Shown: positions 1 to 8,697 of the stretch, piece by piece
How positions within the stretch are numbered: position 1 is the stretch's first letter
Layout: each line of letters begins with the position of its first letter
NCBI RefSeq assembly: GCF_043944905.1
Contig: NZ_JBIMSN010000154.1
Span: 53,230-117,229 of the forward strand
Direction of reading: 5' to 3'
DNA: 64,000 nucleotides
Origin: Antrihabitans spumae
Lineage (GTDB): Bacteria > Actinomycetota > Actinomycetes > Mycobacteriales > Mycobacteriaceae
Translations under genes and position numbers: made by a program
The notes under the pieces: generated by a model
Databases searched by the model: none
What the model was told of the DNA's origin: nothing
What the model saw: only the letters and a program-made list of their open reading frames with translations

Positions 1-752
1 CCGGCGCAGGCGACCAACGCGCGCGCGAGGGGAGTCGGACCGGTGACCTTCACGGCGGAGTCGTCGGCGAGAAGCTCGACGAGCAACGTCACCGATCCGA
101 GCGCCGACCCGCTGCGCACGAACCGGGGAAAAGCCTCGTGCACTGCCGTGAAGGCTTCGAGAACCAGATCGTGACGCGCGCGCAGATGCGACCGTTCGTG
201 GGTGAGCACAGCCTTGAGCTCGGACTCGTCGAGGCTGGCGAATGTGCCTTCGCTCAACACAACTCGTCGGCGGAGGCCCGGCAGGCAGTAGGCGATGGGT
301 TCGGTGGCTTCGAGGACGCGGATGTCGGCGGAGTGCACGCGGGTCGAGTCGTTCGCGCTGCGGTCGAGTAGGTCTACAAGCATGCGATGCCTGGCACGTC
401 GGCGCCGGGTGAGCACCCCGACCCGCAGAACCGCGTAGATGAGACGAGCGCCGACGAGCAGGGTGAGGGCGAATACGACGACGTAGATCGTCCAGAGTGG
501 GAGGCCGAGCGCGTCGATCTCTTTGGTCGGTGATGTGGTCGGACGGCCGTTCGCGCCGGGCACGAGGAGTTCGCTAGCAATTGCCAAGCCGGACCCGAAT
601 GCCGAAAGTACTGCGCCGAGACCGATCGCCTGCCAGAGCACGAGCGCTGCCCGCGGCGCCCGGTAAGGCCATGTTGCGCGAGCGAGCAACGCCGGTGCGG
701 GACCTGCCAGCAACAGTGCAAGGAGGCCGAAAACCGGCGCGGCGATGTTCAT
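1..752 (-). CDS. M56 (BlaR1/MecR1-type) membrane metallopeptidase, 3' end outside window
   Basis: The reading frame is open from an ATG at 752 to the window edge, so about 250 N-terminal residues are visible and the gene is cut by the boundary, not broken. It opens with a hydrophobic helix (MNIAAPVFGLLALLLAG) and further membrane segments follow. The zinc-protease signature HERSH (HExxH) falls at about residues 185-189, in the usual place for M56 proteases, and is followed by the family's EAF..VHEAFPRF region. It lies 51 bp downstream of a BlaI-type repressor gene on the same strand, which is the classic BlaI-BlaR pairing (Rv1846c-Rv1845c in M. tuberculosis). The expected role is an envelope sensor protease that inactivates its repressor, but the substrate cannot be read from sequence. 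Confidence 0.85.
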   Translation of the reverse strand, partial: MNIAAPVFGLLALLLAGPAPALLARATWPYRAPRAALVLWQAIGLGAVLSAFGSGLAIASELLVPGANGRPTTSPTKEIDALGLPLWTIYVVVFALTLLVGARLIYAVLRVGVLTRRRRARHRMLVDLLDRSANDSTRVHSADIRVLEATEPIAYCLPGLRRRVVLSEGTFASLDESELKAVLTHERSHLRARHDLVLEAFTAVHEAFPRFVRSGSALGSVTLLVELLADDSAVKVTGPTPLARALVACA

Positions 753-803
753 CGGGTGACAGTGTTCCCTACGAAGTCTCCCGGATTCGAGGAATCAGCA
801 GGT

Positions 804-1220
804 TCACGGCGCATGACTGCTGCTCTTGTCGATGTTCGGCGGGGCCTTCGCTGCTTCGGACTTTTCGAGTTCGGCAAGAGCCTCGCGCAATGCAGCGGCC
901 TCGTCAGCGCCGACCTGACCGACGAAATGTACGAGCGCTGCCGCTCGGCCACTCGATTCCGCCTGTTGCAGTGCGTCGACCATCAGGCTCGCCACCAATT
1001 CGTCACGCCCCGATACGGGTGCGTACCGGTGCGCGCGGTCGTCGCGCTCCTGGGTCACGAGATCCTTCTTCGCGAGACGCTGTAGCACCGTCATCACCGT
1101 TGTGTACGCGAGTTCACGTTTTGCAGCGAGCGCCTCGTGTACCTGACGTACCGTCTGCGGTTCGCTCGTCGACCACAGATGATCCATAACAGCCCGTTCG
1201 AGCTCACCGAGTACAGCCAT
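804..1220 (-). CDS. blaI: BlaI/MecI/CopY-family winged-helix repressor
   Basis: A 138-residue protein with the typical family start MAVLGELERAVMDHLW, a winged helix (RELAYTTVMTVLQRLAKK, about residues 38-55) and a C-terminal dimerisation region. An upstream GTG at 1247 would add nine residues. I prefer the ATG at 1220 because the family begins there, and because 1247 would leave only 5 bp to the putative operator at 1253-1273. The M56 peptidase follows on the same strand. The arrangement equals Rv1846c-Rv1845c of M. tuberculosis, where the repressor controls its own operon and blaC. A second BlaI-family gene occurs in this window at 44713. Confidence 0.9.
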   Translation of the reverse strand: MAVLGELERAVMDHLWSTSEPQTVRQVHEALAAKRELAYTTVMTVLQRLAKKDLVTQERDDRAHRYAPVSGRDELVASLMVDALQQAESSGRAAALVHFVGQVGADEAAALREALAELEKSEAAKAPPNIDKSSSHAP

Positions 1221-1252
1221 CCGAAAAGTGTACGGCGACTCCGACACAAATG

Positions 1253-1273
1253 CGTACTACACACCGTCGTACG
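1253..1273. promoter_or_regulatory. Putative BlaI operator
   Basis: Imperfect inverted repeat CGTACTAC-acacc-GTCGTACG (7 of 8 arm positions match), placed 33 bp upstream of the preferred blaI start. TAC/GTA-rich dyads of this type are typical of BlaI-family operators. Binding is inferred from position and symmetry only. Confidence 0.5.
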
Positions 1274-1370
1274 TAGAAAGCGCTGGATGTGGTATTCCTC
1301 ATACTTGCGTCACGGCGTCGATCACGGGCTCCAGCGGGTGGCCCGAAGAACCTTTTACGAGGGGGCAGGG

Positions 1371-2672
1371 TTGGAACGGCTCGAGCAGTTGTCGTTGGTT
1401 ACGGGAGCCTTGCCGTTGGTACTCACCGCGCTCGGCGCGCTCGGCGCCTGCTGGTTGCTCTTCGGCGGACGAACGCACTCGAGGCGCGCAGTGCCCATCG
1501 GAACGACGGCGGCTCTCGTGTTGACGGTCGTCCTCTACATCGTCGTCGAAAAGGTGTGGCATCCGTTCCCGGATCCGATCGTAGACGGAGTCTACGCCTG
1601 GATCGGGATCGGCGTAGCCGGCCTCGTTCTCCTCGTGCCGCGTATGCGGCGATCGACCCGCTGGATCGGCCGCATCGTGACTGTCCTCGCAGCCGTGGCT
1701 CTCGTCGTCACGGCAGGCGTCCAGATCAATCGGGTGTACGGGCAGTACCCGACGATTGCCGACGCGCTCGGTCTTCCCGACTCGAATCGCATCGACTTCG
1801 CAAATTTGCCAGGCCCGACCGGGCGGACCGTCGACGGGACGCCGCTCGACTCGGTCTGGAAGGCGCCGCAGAATCTACCGAGCGCAGGCAGGGTCACCTC
1901 CGCGGCCATCCCGGGTGCGAAGTCGGGGTTTGCCGCCCGCGATGCTCAGCTCTATCTCCCGCCGGCGTACTTTGTCGATCCGCGGCCACTGTTGCCCGTG
2001 CTGGTGCTGCTCACAGGCCAACCAGGCGACCCGAGGGACTGGTTTTCCGCAGGCAAGCTCGCCGTGACGATGGACGACTTCGCGAAAGAGCACGGTGGAC
2101 TCGCACCGATCGTCGTGATCGCGGACGGACTCGGCAGCGAACTCGCCAATCCACTGTGTATGGACTCGAAACTCGGCAACGCGGGGTCCTACCTCGGGGT
2201 CGACGTACCGGCGTGGACGAAGGCGAACCTGCAGGTGAATCCGGACCCGAGGGCATGGGCAATCGCCGGTCTTTCCTACGGCGGAACCTGCGCGTTGCAA
2301 ATGGCGACAAACTACCCAGACGTTTATCCGACATTTATCGACATGTCGGGTCAGACTGAGCCGACACTCGGCGATCGACAGCGCACCGTCGATGCAGCCT
2401 TCGGTGGCGACGAATCGGCATACGACAAGGTCAACCCGGCAAATCTGATGGCATCGCGCACGTACCCGAACTCCGCGGGGGTTTTCGTGGTCGGCAGCGA
2501 CGACAAAGATTTCAGATCAGGACAGCAGGCGATGTACGACAAGGCAAAAGCAGCCGGGATGGACGTCCTGTACGTCGAACTGCCCGGCGGGCACAGTTGG
2601 GCGGTGTGGCAGCCGGGACTTCGGACTCAGCTGGGTTGGCTGGCACACCGATTGGGGCTGACCGCATCATGA
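1371..2672 (+). CDS. Membrane-anchored alpha/beta-hydrolase (antigen 85-like putative esterase)
   Basis: A TTG start at 1371 preceded by a GAGGGGG ribosome site gives 433 residues. The open frame continues upstream into blaI, but those codons lack family character. The N-terminal 120 residues form about four membrane helices. The rest is a secreted-side alpha/beta-hydrolase domain of the putative esterase family. The nucleophile elbow is GLSYGG with Ser302, and the final acid/His region is VGSDDKDF ... LPGGHSWAVW. The stop overlaps the start of the next gene (ATGA), so the two are translationally coupled. The pairing with an MprF-like lipid aminoacyl transferase suggests envelope lipid or mycolate metabolism. 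The substrate is unknown. Confidence 0.8.
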   Translation: MERLEQLSLVTGALPLVLTALGALGACWLLFGGRTHSRRAVPIGTTAALVLTVVLYIVVEKVWHPFPDPIVDGVYAWIGIGVAGLVLLVPRMRRSTRWIGRIVTVLAAVALVVTAGVQINRVYGQYPTIADALGLPDSNRIDFANLPGPTGRTVDGTPLDSVWKAPQNLPSAGRVTSAAIPGAKSGFAARDAQLYLPPAYFVDPRPLLPVLVLLTGQPGDPRDWFSAGKLAVTMDDFAKEHGGLAPIVVIADGLGSELANPLCMDSKLGNAGSYLGVDVPAWTKANLQVNPDPRAWAIAGLSYGGTCALQMATNYPDVYPTFIDMSGQTEPTLGDRQRTVDAAFGGDESAYDKVNPANLMASRTYPNSAGVFVVGSDDKDFRSGQQAMYDKAKAAGMDVLYVELPGGHSWAVWQPGLRTQLGWLAHRLGLTAS

Positions 2673-5278
2673 GCGCGACAACACCGACCGAACCGGCCGA
2701 AGCTGCCGATCCCAGACGCACCCTGCGCGATATGTCGCGCGCGGCACTGGAATCGGCGAACCGATACTGGCAGCCGATCGTCATGACGATGCGTTTCGGC
2801 GCGCGTGGTGCCCCCGTCAGCATGGGTGCACTCGTGCTGCTGTGGGTGCTTGCACTCGTCACCGGCAGCGTGTGGCGGCAGTCGGAGTACGTCGTTCGTC
2901 ATTTCGCTGTCGGCATCGTTCCATTCGAGCACTGGCGGATCTGGACACCGCTCAGCGCGGGTCTCTGGGCACCAACACTTTTCGGCTATCTCGGGGCGAC
3001 CGTTCTGATCTTCTTCGTCGCCGCACCCATCGAACGAAAGATCGGGTCCACACGGTTCGCGATCGCCGCGGTGTCGACACAGATTCTCGGCGCACTGCTC
3101 GGACTCGGGCTGGCGGTGGCGGCCAAGTTGTTCGACGAGAGCTGGGGCTTCCGCCTGCACGTCGGTACGGCTCTCGGGCCGACCACCTGGATCGTCGGTG
3201 TCGCGATGGTCGCGAGTTCGCGGATGGACACCCTGTGGCGCAGGCGTATTCGTGTAGGTCTGATCGCTCTGCTGCTGACCCTCTTCCTGTTCGGCGGTCA
3301 CCTGCAGGACGTGATCAGGCTGGCGGCTGCCTTCGTCGGGCTTGTGCTCGGTCCATGGATCGTCGGTAGGTCCTCGCGCGGGAAGGTGACGACAGGAACT
3401 CGCCGTGAAGGCCGGGTGCTCGTTGCGATCATCGTCGCCGCGAGTGCACTCGGACCTGCGTTGGCTGCGCTGTCGCCCAACGCAATCGGACCTTTTGCCG
3501 TGCTGCGAGAATTGTTCAGAGGCATTGCGTACACCACCGAAGAAGTCCGCGATATCTGCGACGCCACACCCGGCTCGCTCGACTGCAGGCGCGGGGAACT
3601 CGAGCTGCGACTCGGCGGTGTCGGACCAACAATTCTGTCGCTGATGCCGTCGTTGTTCCTGCTTGTCGTCAGTGACGGACTGCGTCGGGGGAGGCGCTTC
3701 GCCTGGTTTGCCGCCGTCGCCGGTCAGGTTCTGTTGCTTGCGATGTCGCTGCTGAACTACGTCAACAGGTTCGTCGGTGCCGACGAATCCGATTGGGTCT
3801 TCTACGATTTCGAATCAGCGACCGCCTACCGGACCATTGTGCCGTTCCTGACCCCGTTGGCGGTCCTCGTCGTTCTCGTCGCAACGCGCCGCTTCTTCGA
3901 CGTTCGTGCACCACGCGGTACGTATACCCGGCTGGCTGCCGTCATGGCCGCGCTCACGGCCGGTCTCGCCGCGATCTACGTGCTCGGCGGACTCGCCGCA
4001 CGCAACGCGTTCGATCACACACCGACGCTGAGCGGTCTGCTCGCGGATTTCCCCGAACGGTTGATTCCGCCCGTCTACCTGCAGTGGCTCGATCCGCGGT
4101 TCCTTCCGGACGGTGCTGTTGCGACGTTCCTCTACGAGTGGACCGGCGTTGCCTTCTGGCTGGTCGCCTCGGTGCTCGTACTCGGAACGTTCCTCGTCCC
4201 CGCCTACGGCGCCGAGACGGACGCGACCGGACGCGCCCGAGAGTTGTTGCGGCGCAGCGGTGGTACCGCTCTGTCGTGGATGACGACGTGGCGAGGCAAC
4301 AGGTACTGGTTCGCCGCCGACGGCGCCAGTTTCGTGGCCTACCGCGTCGTCGGTGGGGTCGCGATCACAACGGGCGATCCGGTGGGGCCGCGAGACCGCT
4401 TGCGTGACAATGTCGTCGCCTTCGCCGAGTTCGCGTCGTCGAGCGGGTGGTCGCTCTGCTACTACTCGGTGAGTGTCGAACTGAAGGAGATCGCGGACGA
4501 CCTCGGTTGGGGCGCAATCCAGGTCGCCGAGGAGACGGTGCTCGACCTGACGAAACTGGCATTCACCGGCAAGCGCTTCCAGGACGTCCGTACGTCGATC
4601 AACCGGGCGAAGAAGTCGGGTGTCGAAGCCGAGTGGACGACCTTCCACACTGCGCCGATCGAGATTCGCGACCAGATCGTGGCGATCTCCGAAGAGTGGG
4701 TGGCCGACAAGGGAATGCCCGAAATGGGCTTCACACTCGGCGGTCTCGACGAGGTCGACGATGTCGAGGTGCGCTGCCTCATCGCTGTCGACGCCGACCG
4801 TCATGTGCACGGTGTGACGTCGTGGCTTCCCGTCTACCGCGACGGTGTCGTGGTCGGCTGGACGCTCGACTTCATGCGACGCCGCTCCGACGGCTTCCGT
4901 CCGACGATGGAATTTCTCATCGCATCCGCCGCGCTGCTGCTCAAAGACGAAGGCGCAGAGTTCGTCAGCCTCTCCGGCGCACCGCTCGCCAAGGTCGGCG
5001 ATGCCGCCTCGCAGGATGCGTTGCCCGCTCCCGATGCGTTGACGGGCGCACTCGATCGTTTGCTCGAAGTGCTCGGCGCCGCACTGGAACCCGTGTACGG
5101 ATTCCGCTCGTTGCTCGCGTTCAAATCGAAGTTCCAGCCGGACTACGTGCCGATGTACATGGTCTTCGCCGACCCGGCCGCGCTGCCGAGCATCGGCAAC
5201 GCGATCGGTCGCGCATATCTGCCGGAGGTATCGCTCGGGCAGGGTATGAAGCTGGTACGGACGATCATCGATCGCTAG
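2669..5278 (+). CDS. MprF-like membrane protein (DUF2156 lysylphosphatidylglycerol synthetase domain)
   Basis: 869 residues. The ATG at 2669 overlaps the upstream TGA; 24 further in-frame upstream codons are not needed. Residues about 50-240 form a rhomboid-like membrane bundle (RIWTPLSAGLWAP, APIERKIGSTRF) without a recognisable catalytic Ser-His pair, followed by more membrane helices to about residue 530. Residues about 540-860 are the cytosolic DUF2156 domain of MprF/LysX-type enzymes, which transfer an amino acid from aminoacyl-tRNA to phosphatidylglycerol (RYWFAADGASFVAYRVVGG, FMRRRSDGFRPTMEFLIA, FKSKFQPDYVPMYMVF). The likely role is lipid aminoacylation plus translocation, giving resistance to cationic peptides. 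Amino-acid specificity cannot be read here. Confidence 0.8.
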   Translation: MSATTPTEPAEAADPRRTLRDMSRAALESANRYWQPIVMTMRFGARGAPVSMGALVLLWVLALVTGSVWRQSEYVVRHFAVGIVPFEHWRIWTPLSAGLWAPTLFGYLGATVLIFFVAAPIERKIGSTRFAIAAVSTQILGALLGLGLAVAAKLFDESWGFRLHVGTALGPTTWIVGVAMVASSRMDTLWRRRIRVGLIALLLTLFLFGGHLQDVIRLAAAFVGLVLGPWIVGRSSRGKVTTGTRREGRVLVAIIVAASALGPALAALSPNAIGPFAVLRELFRGIAYTTEEVRDICDATPGSLDCRRGELELRLGGVGPTILSLMPSLFLLVVSDGLRRGRRFAWFAAVAGQVLLLAMSLLNYVNRFVGADESDWVFYDFESATAYRTIVPFLTPLAVLVVLVATRRFFDVRAPRGTYTRLAAVMAALTAGLAAIYVLGGLAARNAFDHTPTLSGLLADFPERLIPPVYLQWLDPRFLPDGAVATFLYEWTGVAFWLVASVLVLGTFLVPAYGAETDATGRARELLRRSGGTALSWMTTWRGNRYWFAADGASFVAYRVVGGVAITTGDPVGPRDRLRDNVVAFAEFASSSGWSLCYYSVSVELKEIADDLGWGAIQVAEETVLDLTKLAFTGKRFQDVRTSINRAKKSGVEAEWTTFHTAPIEIRDQIVAISEEWVADKGMPEMGFTLGGLDEVDDVEVRCLIAVDADRHVHGVTSWLPVYRDGVVVGWTLDFMRRRSDGFRPTMEFLIASAALLLKDEGAEFVSLSGAPLAKVGDAASQDALPAPDALTGALDRLLEVLGAALEPVYGFRSLLAFKSKFQPDYVPMYMVFADPAALPSIGNAIGRAYLPEVSLGQGMKLVRTIIDR

Positions 5279-5289
5279 CCGAGGTTCAG

Positions 5290-6117
5290 TTACACCGTGG
5301 ATTTGGGTCCGCCGACCGCGCCGTACACATGCCTCGTGCCGATCGGAACGATCAGCGGTCGATCGGAGACGGGGTCTTCGATGACGGTTGCGTCGAGCCC
5401 GAAAACGCGCTTCAGCAATTCTGCGGAGACGACGTCCTTCGGCGGACCCGAAGCGACGATGCGTCCTTCCGCCATCACGATGAGTTGGTCGCTGTAGCGG
5501 ATCGCGAGGTTGAGGTCGTGCAGCACCATCACGACGGTACGGCCGAGCTCCTCGTGCAGGTGGTCGACGAGGTCGAGGACGTCGATCGAATGGGCGAGGT
5601 CGAGATAGGTCGTCGGCTCGTCGAGCAAGAGAATGTCCGTGCCCTGCGCGAGTGCCATCGAAATCCAGGCCCGCTGGCGTTGTCCGCCGGACAGTTCGTC
5701 GATCGGTCGCTTGGCCAGATCTGCGATACCGGTCAGCTCGAGTGCCTCGGTGACCTCGCGCTCGTCGTCTCCGGACCACTGTCGGATCCAGGACTGATGT
5801 GGATGTCGGCCGCGCGCAACGAGATCGGCGACCGTGAGGCCTTCGGGAGCGATCGGGGTCTGTGGCAGGACGCCGAGGATTCGTGCGACGTCGCGGGATT
5901 TCATCGACGAGATGGCTTTGCCGTCGAGCAGCACCTTGCCTGCGCTCGGTCGGAGCAATCGTCCGAGGGAGCGCAGCAGGGTGGATTTACCGCAACCGTT
6001 CGGGCCGATGACGGTTGTTATGACGCCGGTCATCACCTCGAGGTCGAGGCCTTCGACGACCGTGCGGTCGCCGTAGCCGAGGGTGACGTCGACAGCCGCC
6101 AATCGAGTGCGGGTCAT
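5290..6117 (-). CDS. Siderophore/Fe(III) ABC transporter ATP-binding protein (FecE/FepC type)
   Basis: 275 residues with all ABC ATPase motifs: Walker A GPNGCGKST, Q-loop LPQTPIAPEGLTV, signature LSGGQRQRAW, Walker B ILLLDEPTTYLDL and H-loop VLHDLN. The sequence fits the FepC/FecE/BtuD group that powers iron-siderophore importers. Its ATG lies in an ATGA overlap with the stop of the upstream permease, making it the last gene of a three-gene minus-strand operon. No substrate-binding lipoprotein is encoded nearby, so the importer must borrow one from elsewhere. The IdeR box at 8640-8658 upstream of the first gene predicts iron repression. Confidence 0.93.
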   Translation of the reverse strand: MTRTRLAAVDVTLGYGDRTVVEGLDLEVMTGVITTVIGPNGCGKSTLLRSLGRLLRPSAGKVLLDGKAISSMKSRDVARILGVLPQTPIAPEGLTVADLVARGRHPHQSWIRQWSGDDEREVTEALELTGIADLAKRPIDELSGGQRQRAWISMALAQGTDILLLDEPTTYLDLAHSIDVLDLVDHLHEELGRTVVMVLHDLNLAIRYSDQLIVMAEGRIVASGPPKDVVSAELLKRVFGLDATVIEDPVSDRPLIVPIGTRHVYGAVGGPKSTV

Positions 6118-7178
6118 ATCGACGCCTTCCGGTTGTTGCGTACGAGCAGGTAGAGCAAGAACGGGCCGCCGAGCGCTGCGGTGACGATGCCGACGGGAAG
6201 ACTTATGGGGAGCAGCGTACGGGCGATGATGTCGCTTGCGAGGACAAGAACACCGCCGACCAGGGCCGAACCGACGATCGGCTCGCCTGGAGTGCGTAAT
6301 AGTCGACGTGCAATCTGCGGTGAGGCGAGTGCGACGAACCCGATCGGTCCGCTGGCGGCGGTTGCCAGTCCAGCGAGTGCGACAGCGGAGAGCAGGACGA
6401 CGCCTTGCCTGGCCTGCAGGCGCACACCGAGGGAGCGGGCCTTGTCGTCGCCGAACCGCAGCGTCGCCATGGCGGGTGCAGAGATCAGGGCGACGACGCC
6501 GAAGACGACGACGCCGATCGCGGTCGTCCGTACGTTGCTCCACCCCGCTTGATCGAGCGATCCGGTCAGCCAGAGCTGAATGGTGGCGACGTCGTAGGTG
6601 TTCGCTTTGACGAACAGCCACCCGACCATGGCAAGCATCATCGCGTTGGTGCCGATGCCGATCAGGACGAGTCGATAGCCTTCGACGGCGCCCTGCCAGG
6701 CGAGCAGGTAGATCGCGCCCGCGGTGACGAATCCGCCGACCAGCGCCGCTGTGGGTACGCCGATGCCTACGCCTGCGCCGAACCCGACGATCAAGCCGAC
6801 CGCTCCTACGCTTGCGCCGGCAGTGATCCCGAGGATGTCCGGGCTGGCCAGCGGATTGCGCAGAACGGATTGCGTTATCGCGCCCGAGATTCCGAGCGCG
6901 ATGCCGACGAGAAGCCCGACGAGTGCGCGGGGGAGTCGAACGTCGTTGACGATGAATCGTTGCGATCTGGTTCCGGCGCCGCCGAGTGCGTCGATGACCT
7001 GGCCGACACTCAACGAGAGCTCGCCACGTCCGATGTCCACACAGAAGAGCAGCAACAGCAGCGCGAGCAGAACGATGTTGACGAAGATCATCCACGGGCG
7101 AACGACGACCGATACGGGTCCGACTCGTACAGCTCGTCGGGTGACGGGCTTGGTGGTCTTGGCGACCTCGGTGGTCAT
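6114..7178 (-). CDS. FecCD-family siderophore ABC transporter permease (second subunit)
   Basis: 354 residues, normal length for the family. A short cytosolic N-terminus is followed by about nine to ten membrane helices with the FecCD signatures RLPRALVGLLVGIALGISGA, RNPLASPDILG and the coupling-loop stretch GPIGFVALASPQIARRL near the end. It pairs with the 7175-8638 permease to form the heterodimeric membrane channel. Both of its ends overlap neighbours by ATGA, so the three transporter genes are one transcription and translation unit. Confidence 0.93.
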   Translation of the reverse strand: MTTEVAKTTKPVTRRAVRVGPVSVVVRPWMIFVNIVLLALLLLLFCVDIGRGELSLSVGQVIDALGGAGTRSQRFIVNDVRLPRALVGLLVGIALGISGAITQSVLRNPLASPDILGITAGASVGAVGLIVGFGAGVGIGVPTAALVGGFVTAGAIYLLAWQGAVEGYRLVLIGIGTNAMMLAMVGWLFVKANTYDVATIQLWLTGSLDQAGWSNVRTTAIGVVVFGVVALISAPAMATLRFGDDKARSLGVRLQARQGVVLLSAVALAGLATAASGPIGFVALASPQIARRLLRTPGEPIVGSALVGGVLVLASDIIARTLLPISLPVGIVTAALGGPFLLYLLVRNNRKASI

Positions 7179-8638
7179 ACGCTCACCAACTTCCGGCGGC
7201 GCACGAGTGCGACGAAGAAGGGTCCGCCGACCAGTGCGAGCACGATACCGACCTGCAGTTCGCCTGGGCGTACAACCACGCGGCCGACCACGTCGGCGAG
7301 GACGACAAGTAGTCCACCGAGCAGTCCGGCGTACGGGACGAGCCAGCGGTAGTCGGGTCCGGTGATGGTTCGCGCGACGTGCGGAACGACAAGACCGAGA
7401 AACGCTATCGGCCCGCAGGCGGCCGTCGCGGCACCGCACAGCAGGGTGATGGCCACGATGCCCATCGTTCGGTTGAGGGCGACGTTCGTTCCGAGCGACC
7501 GCGCAACGTCGTCGCCGAGACTGAGGACGTTGAGACCGGACGTTCCGGCGAAGGCGATCACAAGTCCGACGATGACGAAAGGCAGGATCTGCCAGAAGAC
7601 GGACGTGTCGCGACCGGCGATCTCGCCGACGACCCAGAAGCGGTAGGCCTCCAGCGCGTTCCCGTCGAGCAGTACGACCGCGTTCGTCATGGCTTGCAGG
7701 AAGAATGCGACCGCTGCTCCGGCGAGGGCGAGGGTCAGCGGTGTGGCGCTGCCTTTGCCGATCGAGGCCGCGCCGAAGACGATCACACTCGCACCGAAAG
7801 AACCGACGAATGCGAACCAGATGTACTCGCTCGGCGCGTTGAGCGAGAACAGATGAATGGCGACGACGACGGCGAATGCGGCGCCGCCGTTGAGTCCGAG
7901 CAGTCCGGCGTCGGCGAGTGGATTTCTGGTGTGGCCCTGTATGAACGCGCCGGCAACACCGAGCGCGATACCGACGAGGAGCCCGAGCATCGTCCTCGGC
8001 ACCCGCAACGCACTTACTATCTCGTCGGCCGCAGTGCCCGTCGGGGTGAAGACGGCGTGCCACACTTCGCCGATCGTCAGTGGCTGCGCGCCGATTGCGA
8101 TGCTGACCAGACCGACCGCACACAGCAGGCCTGCGAGCACGGTAAGGCCGCCGAGCCTGCGTTTGCGGGTCGCGCCGATCGAATCGTCGCGGGGGAGCGG
8201 GGAGAAACCGTCGTCCATCGCGTGTCGCTCCGCGACGACTTCGACGCCTGCCCGGTTGCCTGTCGACAACGCTGTCGACAGCGCCGTGCGGTGTCCGATC
8301 GGAGCGCCGCTTGTGGAGTCACGAATTACCAACCCGGTCGCGGCTTTTCCGAGACTTTGGCCGGCGTCGCCGTCGCGGAAGCCCCTGTTCCACACGAAGA
8401 GTGCGCCCGCACTCAGTAGCGCGATCGAGCCGAATACGGCACGGTCCGCGGTCCCGCCGTTGTCGACGCGGAGGGCTTGCACGATCAGAAAGCCGATCAC
8501 GAGGGGGGCGCAGATCACAACTGCGTCGATTGCCGCCGCTGTGTAGCGAAGACGCCGAGGTACGGGGCCACGATCGGTCACGTCGGCGGGCTTCTCCTGC
8601 AAATCGGGCTGAGGGCAATGCTTCACGTTTGCCCCCAT
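7175..8638 (-). CDS. RDD-domain/FecCD permease fusion, first gene of iron ABC operon
   Basis: 487 residues, about 140 longer than a normal FecCD permease. Residues about 22-125 carry RDD-domain features (RRLRYTAAAIDAVVI, then DGDAGQSLGKAATGLVIRD). After a short polar linker (about residues 126-155) a full FecCD permease follows (LRVPRTMLGLLVGIALGVAGA, RNPLADAGLLG, GPIAFLGLVVPHVART). There is no stop or frame change between the two parts. A second start near MDDGFSPL would give a conventional permease, so a processed or internally initiated product is possible. The IdeR box begins one base upstream of the ATG. I expect a role in ferric siderophore uptake; the RDD part is unexplained. Confidence 0.85.
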   Translation of the reverse strand: MGANVKHCPQPDLQEKPADVTDRGPVPRRLRYTAAAIDAVVICAPLVIGFLIVQALRVDNGGTADRAVFGSIALLSAGALFVWNRGFRDGDAGQSLGKAATGLVIRDSTSGAPIGHRTALSTALSTGNRAGVEVVAERHAMDDGFSPLPRDDSIGATRKRRLGGLTVLAGLLCAVGLVSIAIGAQPLTIGEVWHAVFTPTGTAADEIVSALRVPRTMLGLLVGIALGVAGAFIQGHTRNPLADAGLLGLNGGAAFAVVVAIHLFSLNAPSEYIWFAFVGSFGASVIVFGAASIGKGSATPLTLALAGAAVAFFLQAMTNAVVLLDGNALEAYRFWVVGEIAGRDTSVFWQILPFVIVGLVIAFAGTSGLNVLSLGDDVARSLGTNVALNRTMGIVAITLLCGAATAACGPIAFLGLVVPHVARTITGPDYRWLVPYAGLLGGLLVVLADVVGRVVVRPGELQVGIVLALVGGPFFVALVRRRKLVSV

Positions 8639-8639
8639 G

Positions 8640-8658
8640 TCTGGTAAGCCTAACCTAT
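8640..8658. promoter_or_regulatory. IdeR/DmdR iron box between divergent iron genes
   Basis: On the plus strand the 19-mer beginning TCTGGTAAGCCTAACC matches the IdeR consensus TTAGGTTAGCCTAACCTAA at 15 of 19 positions. It sits between the ABC importer (minus) and the FhuF-like gene (plus), so iron-loaded IdeR should repress both. Confidence 0.75.
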
Positions 8659-8697
8659 CTTAGAACGGCTACGTCCTTGACTTCGAGGAGGCTTTCC

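Noticed and set aside
3815..5779. Long minus-strand open frame (654 codons) opposite the MprF-like gene, and similar ones at 22665-24290, 11440-12546 and 12981-14162
   Set aside because: They are antisense frames of well-recognised genes, rich in Arg/His/Asp with no domain sense. High GC content leaves such frames open by chance.
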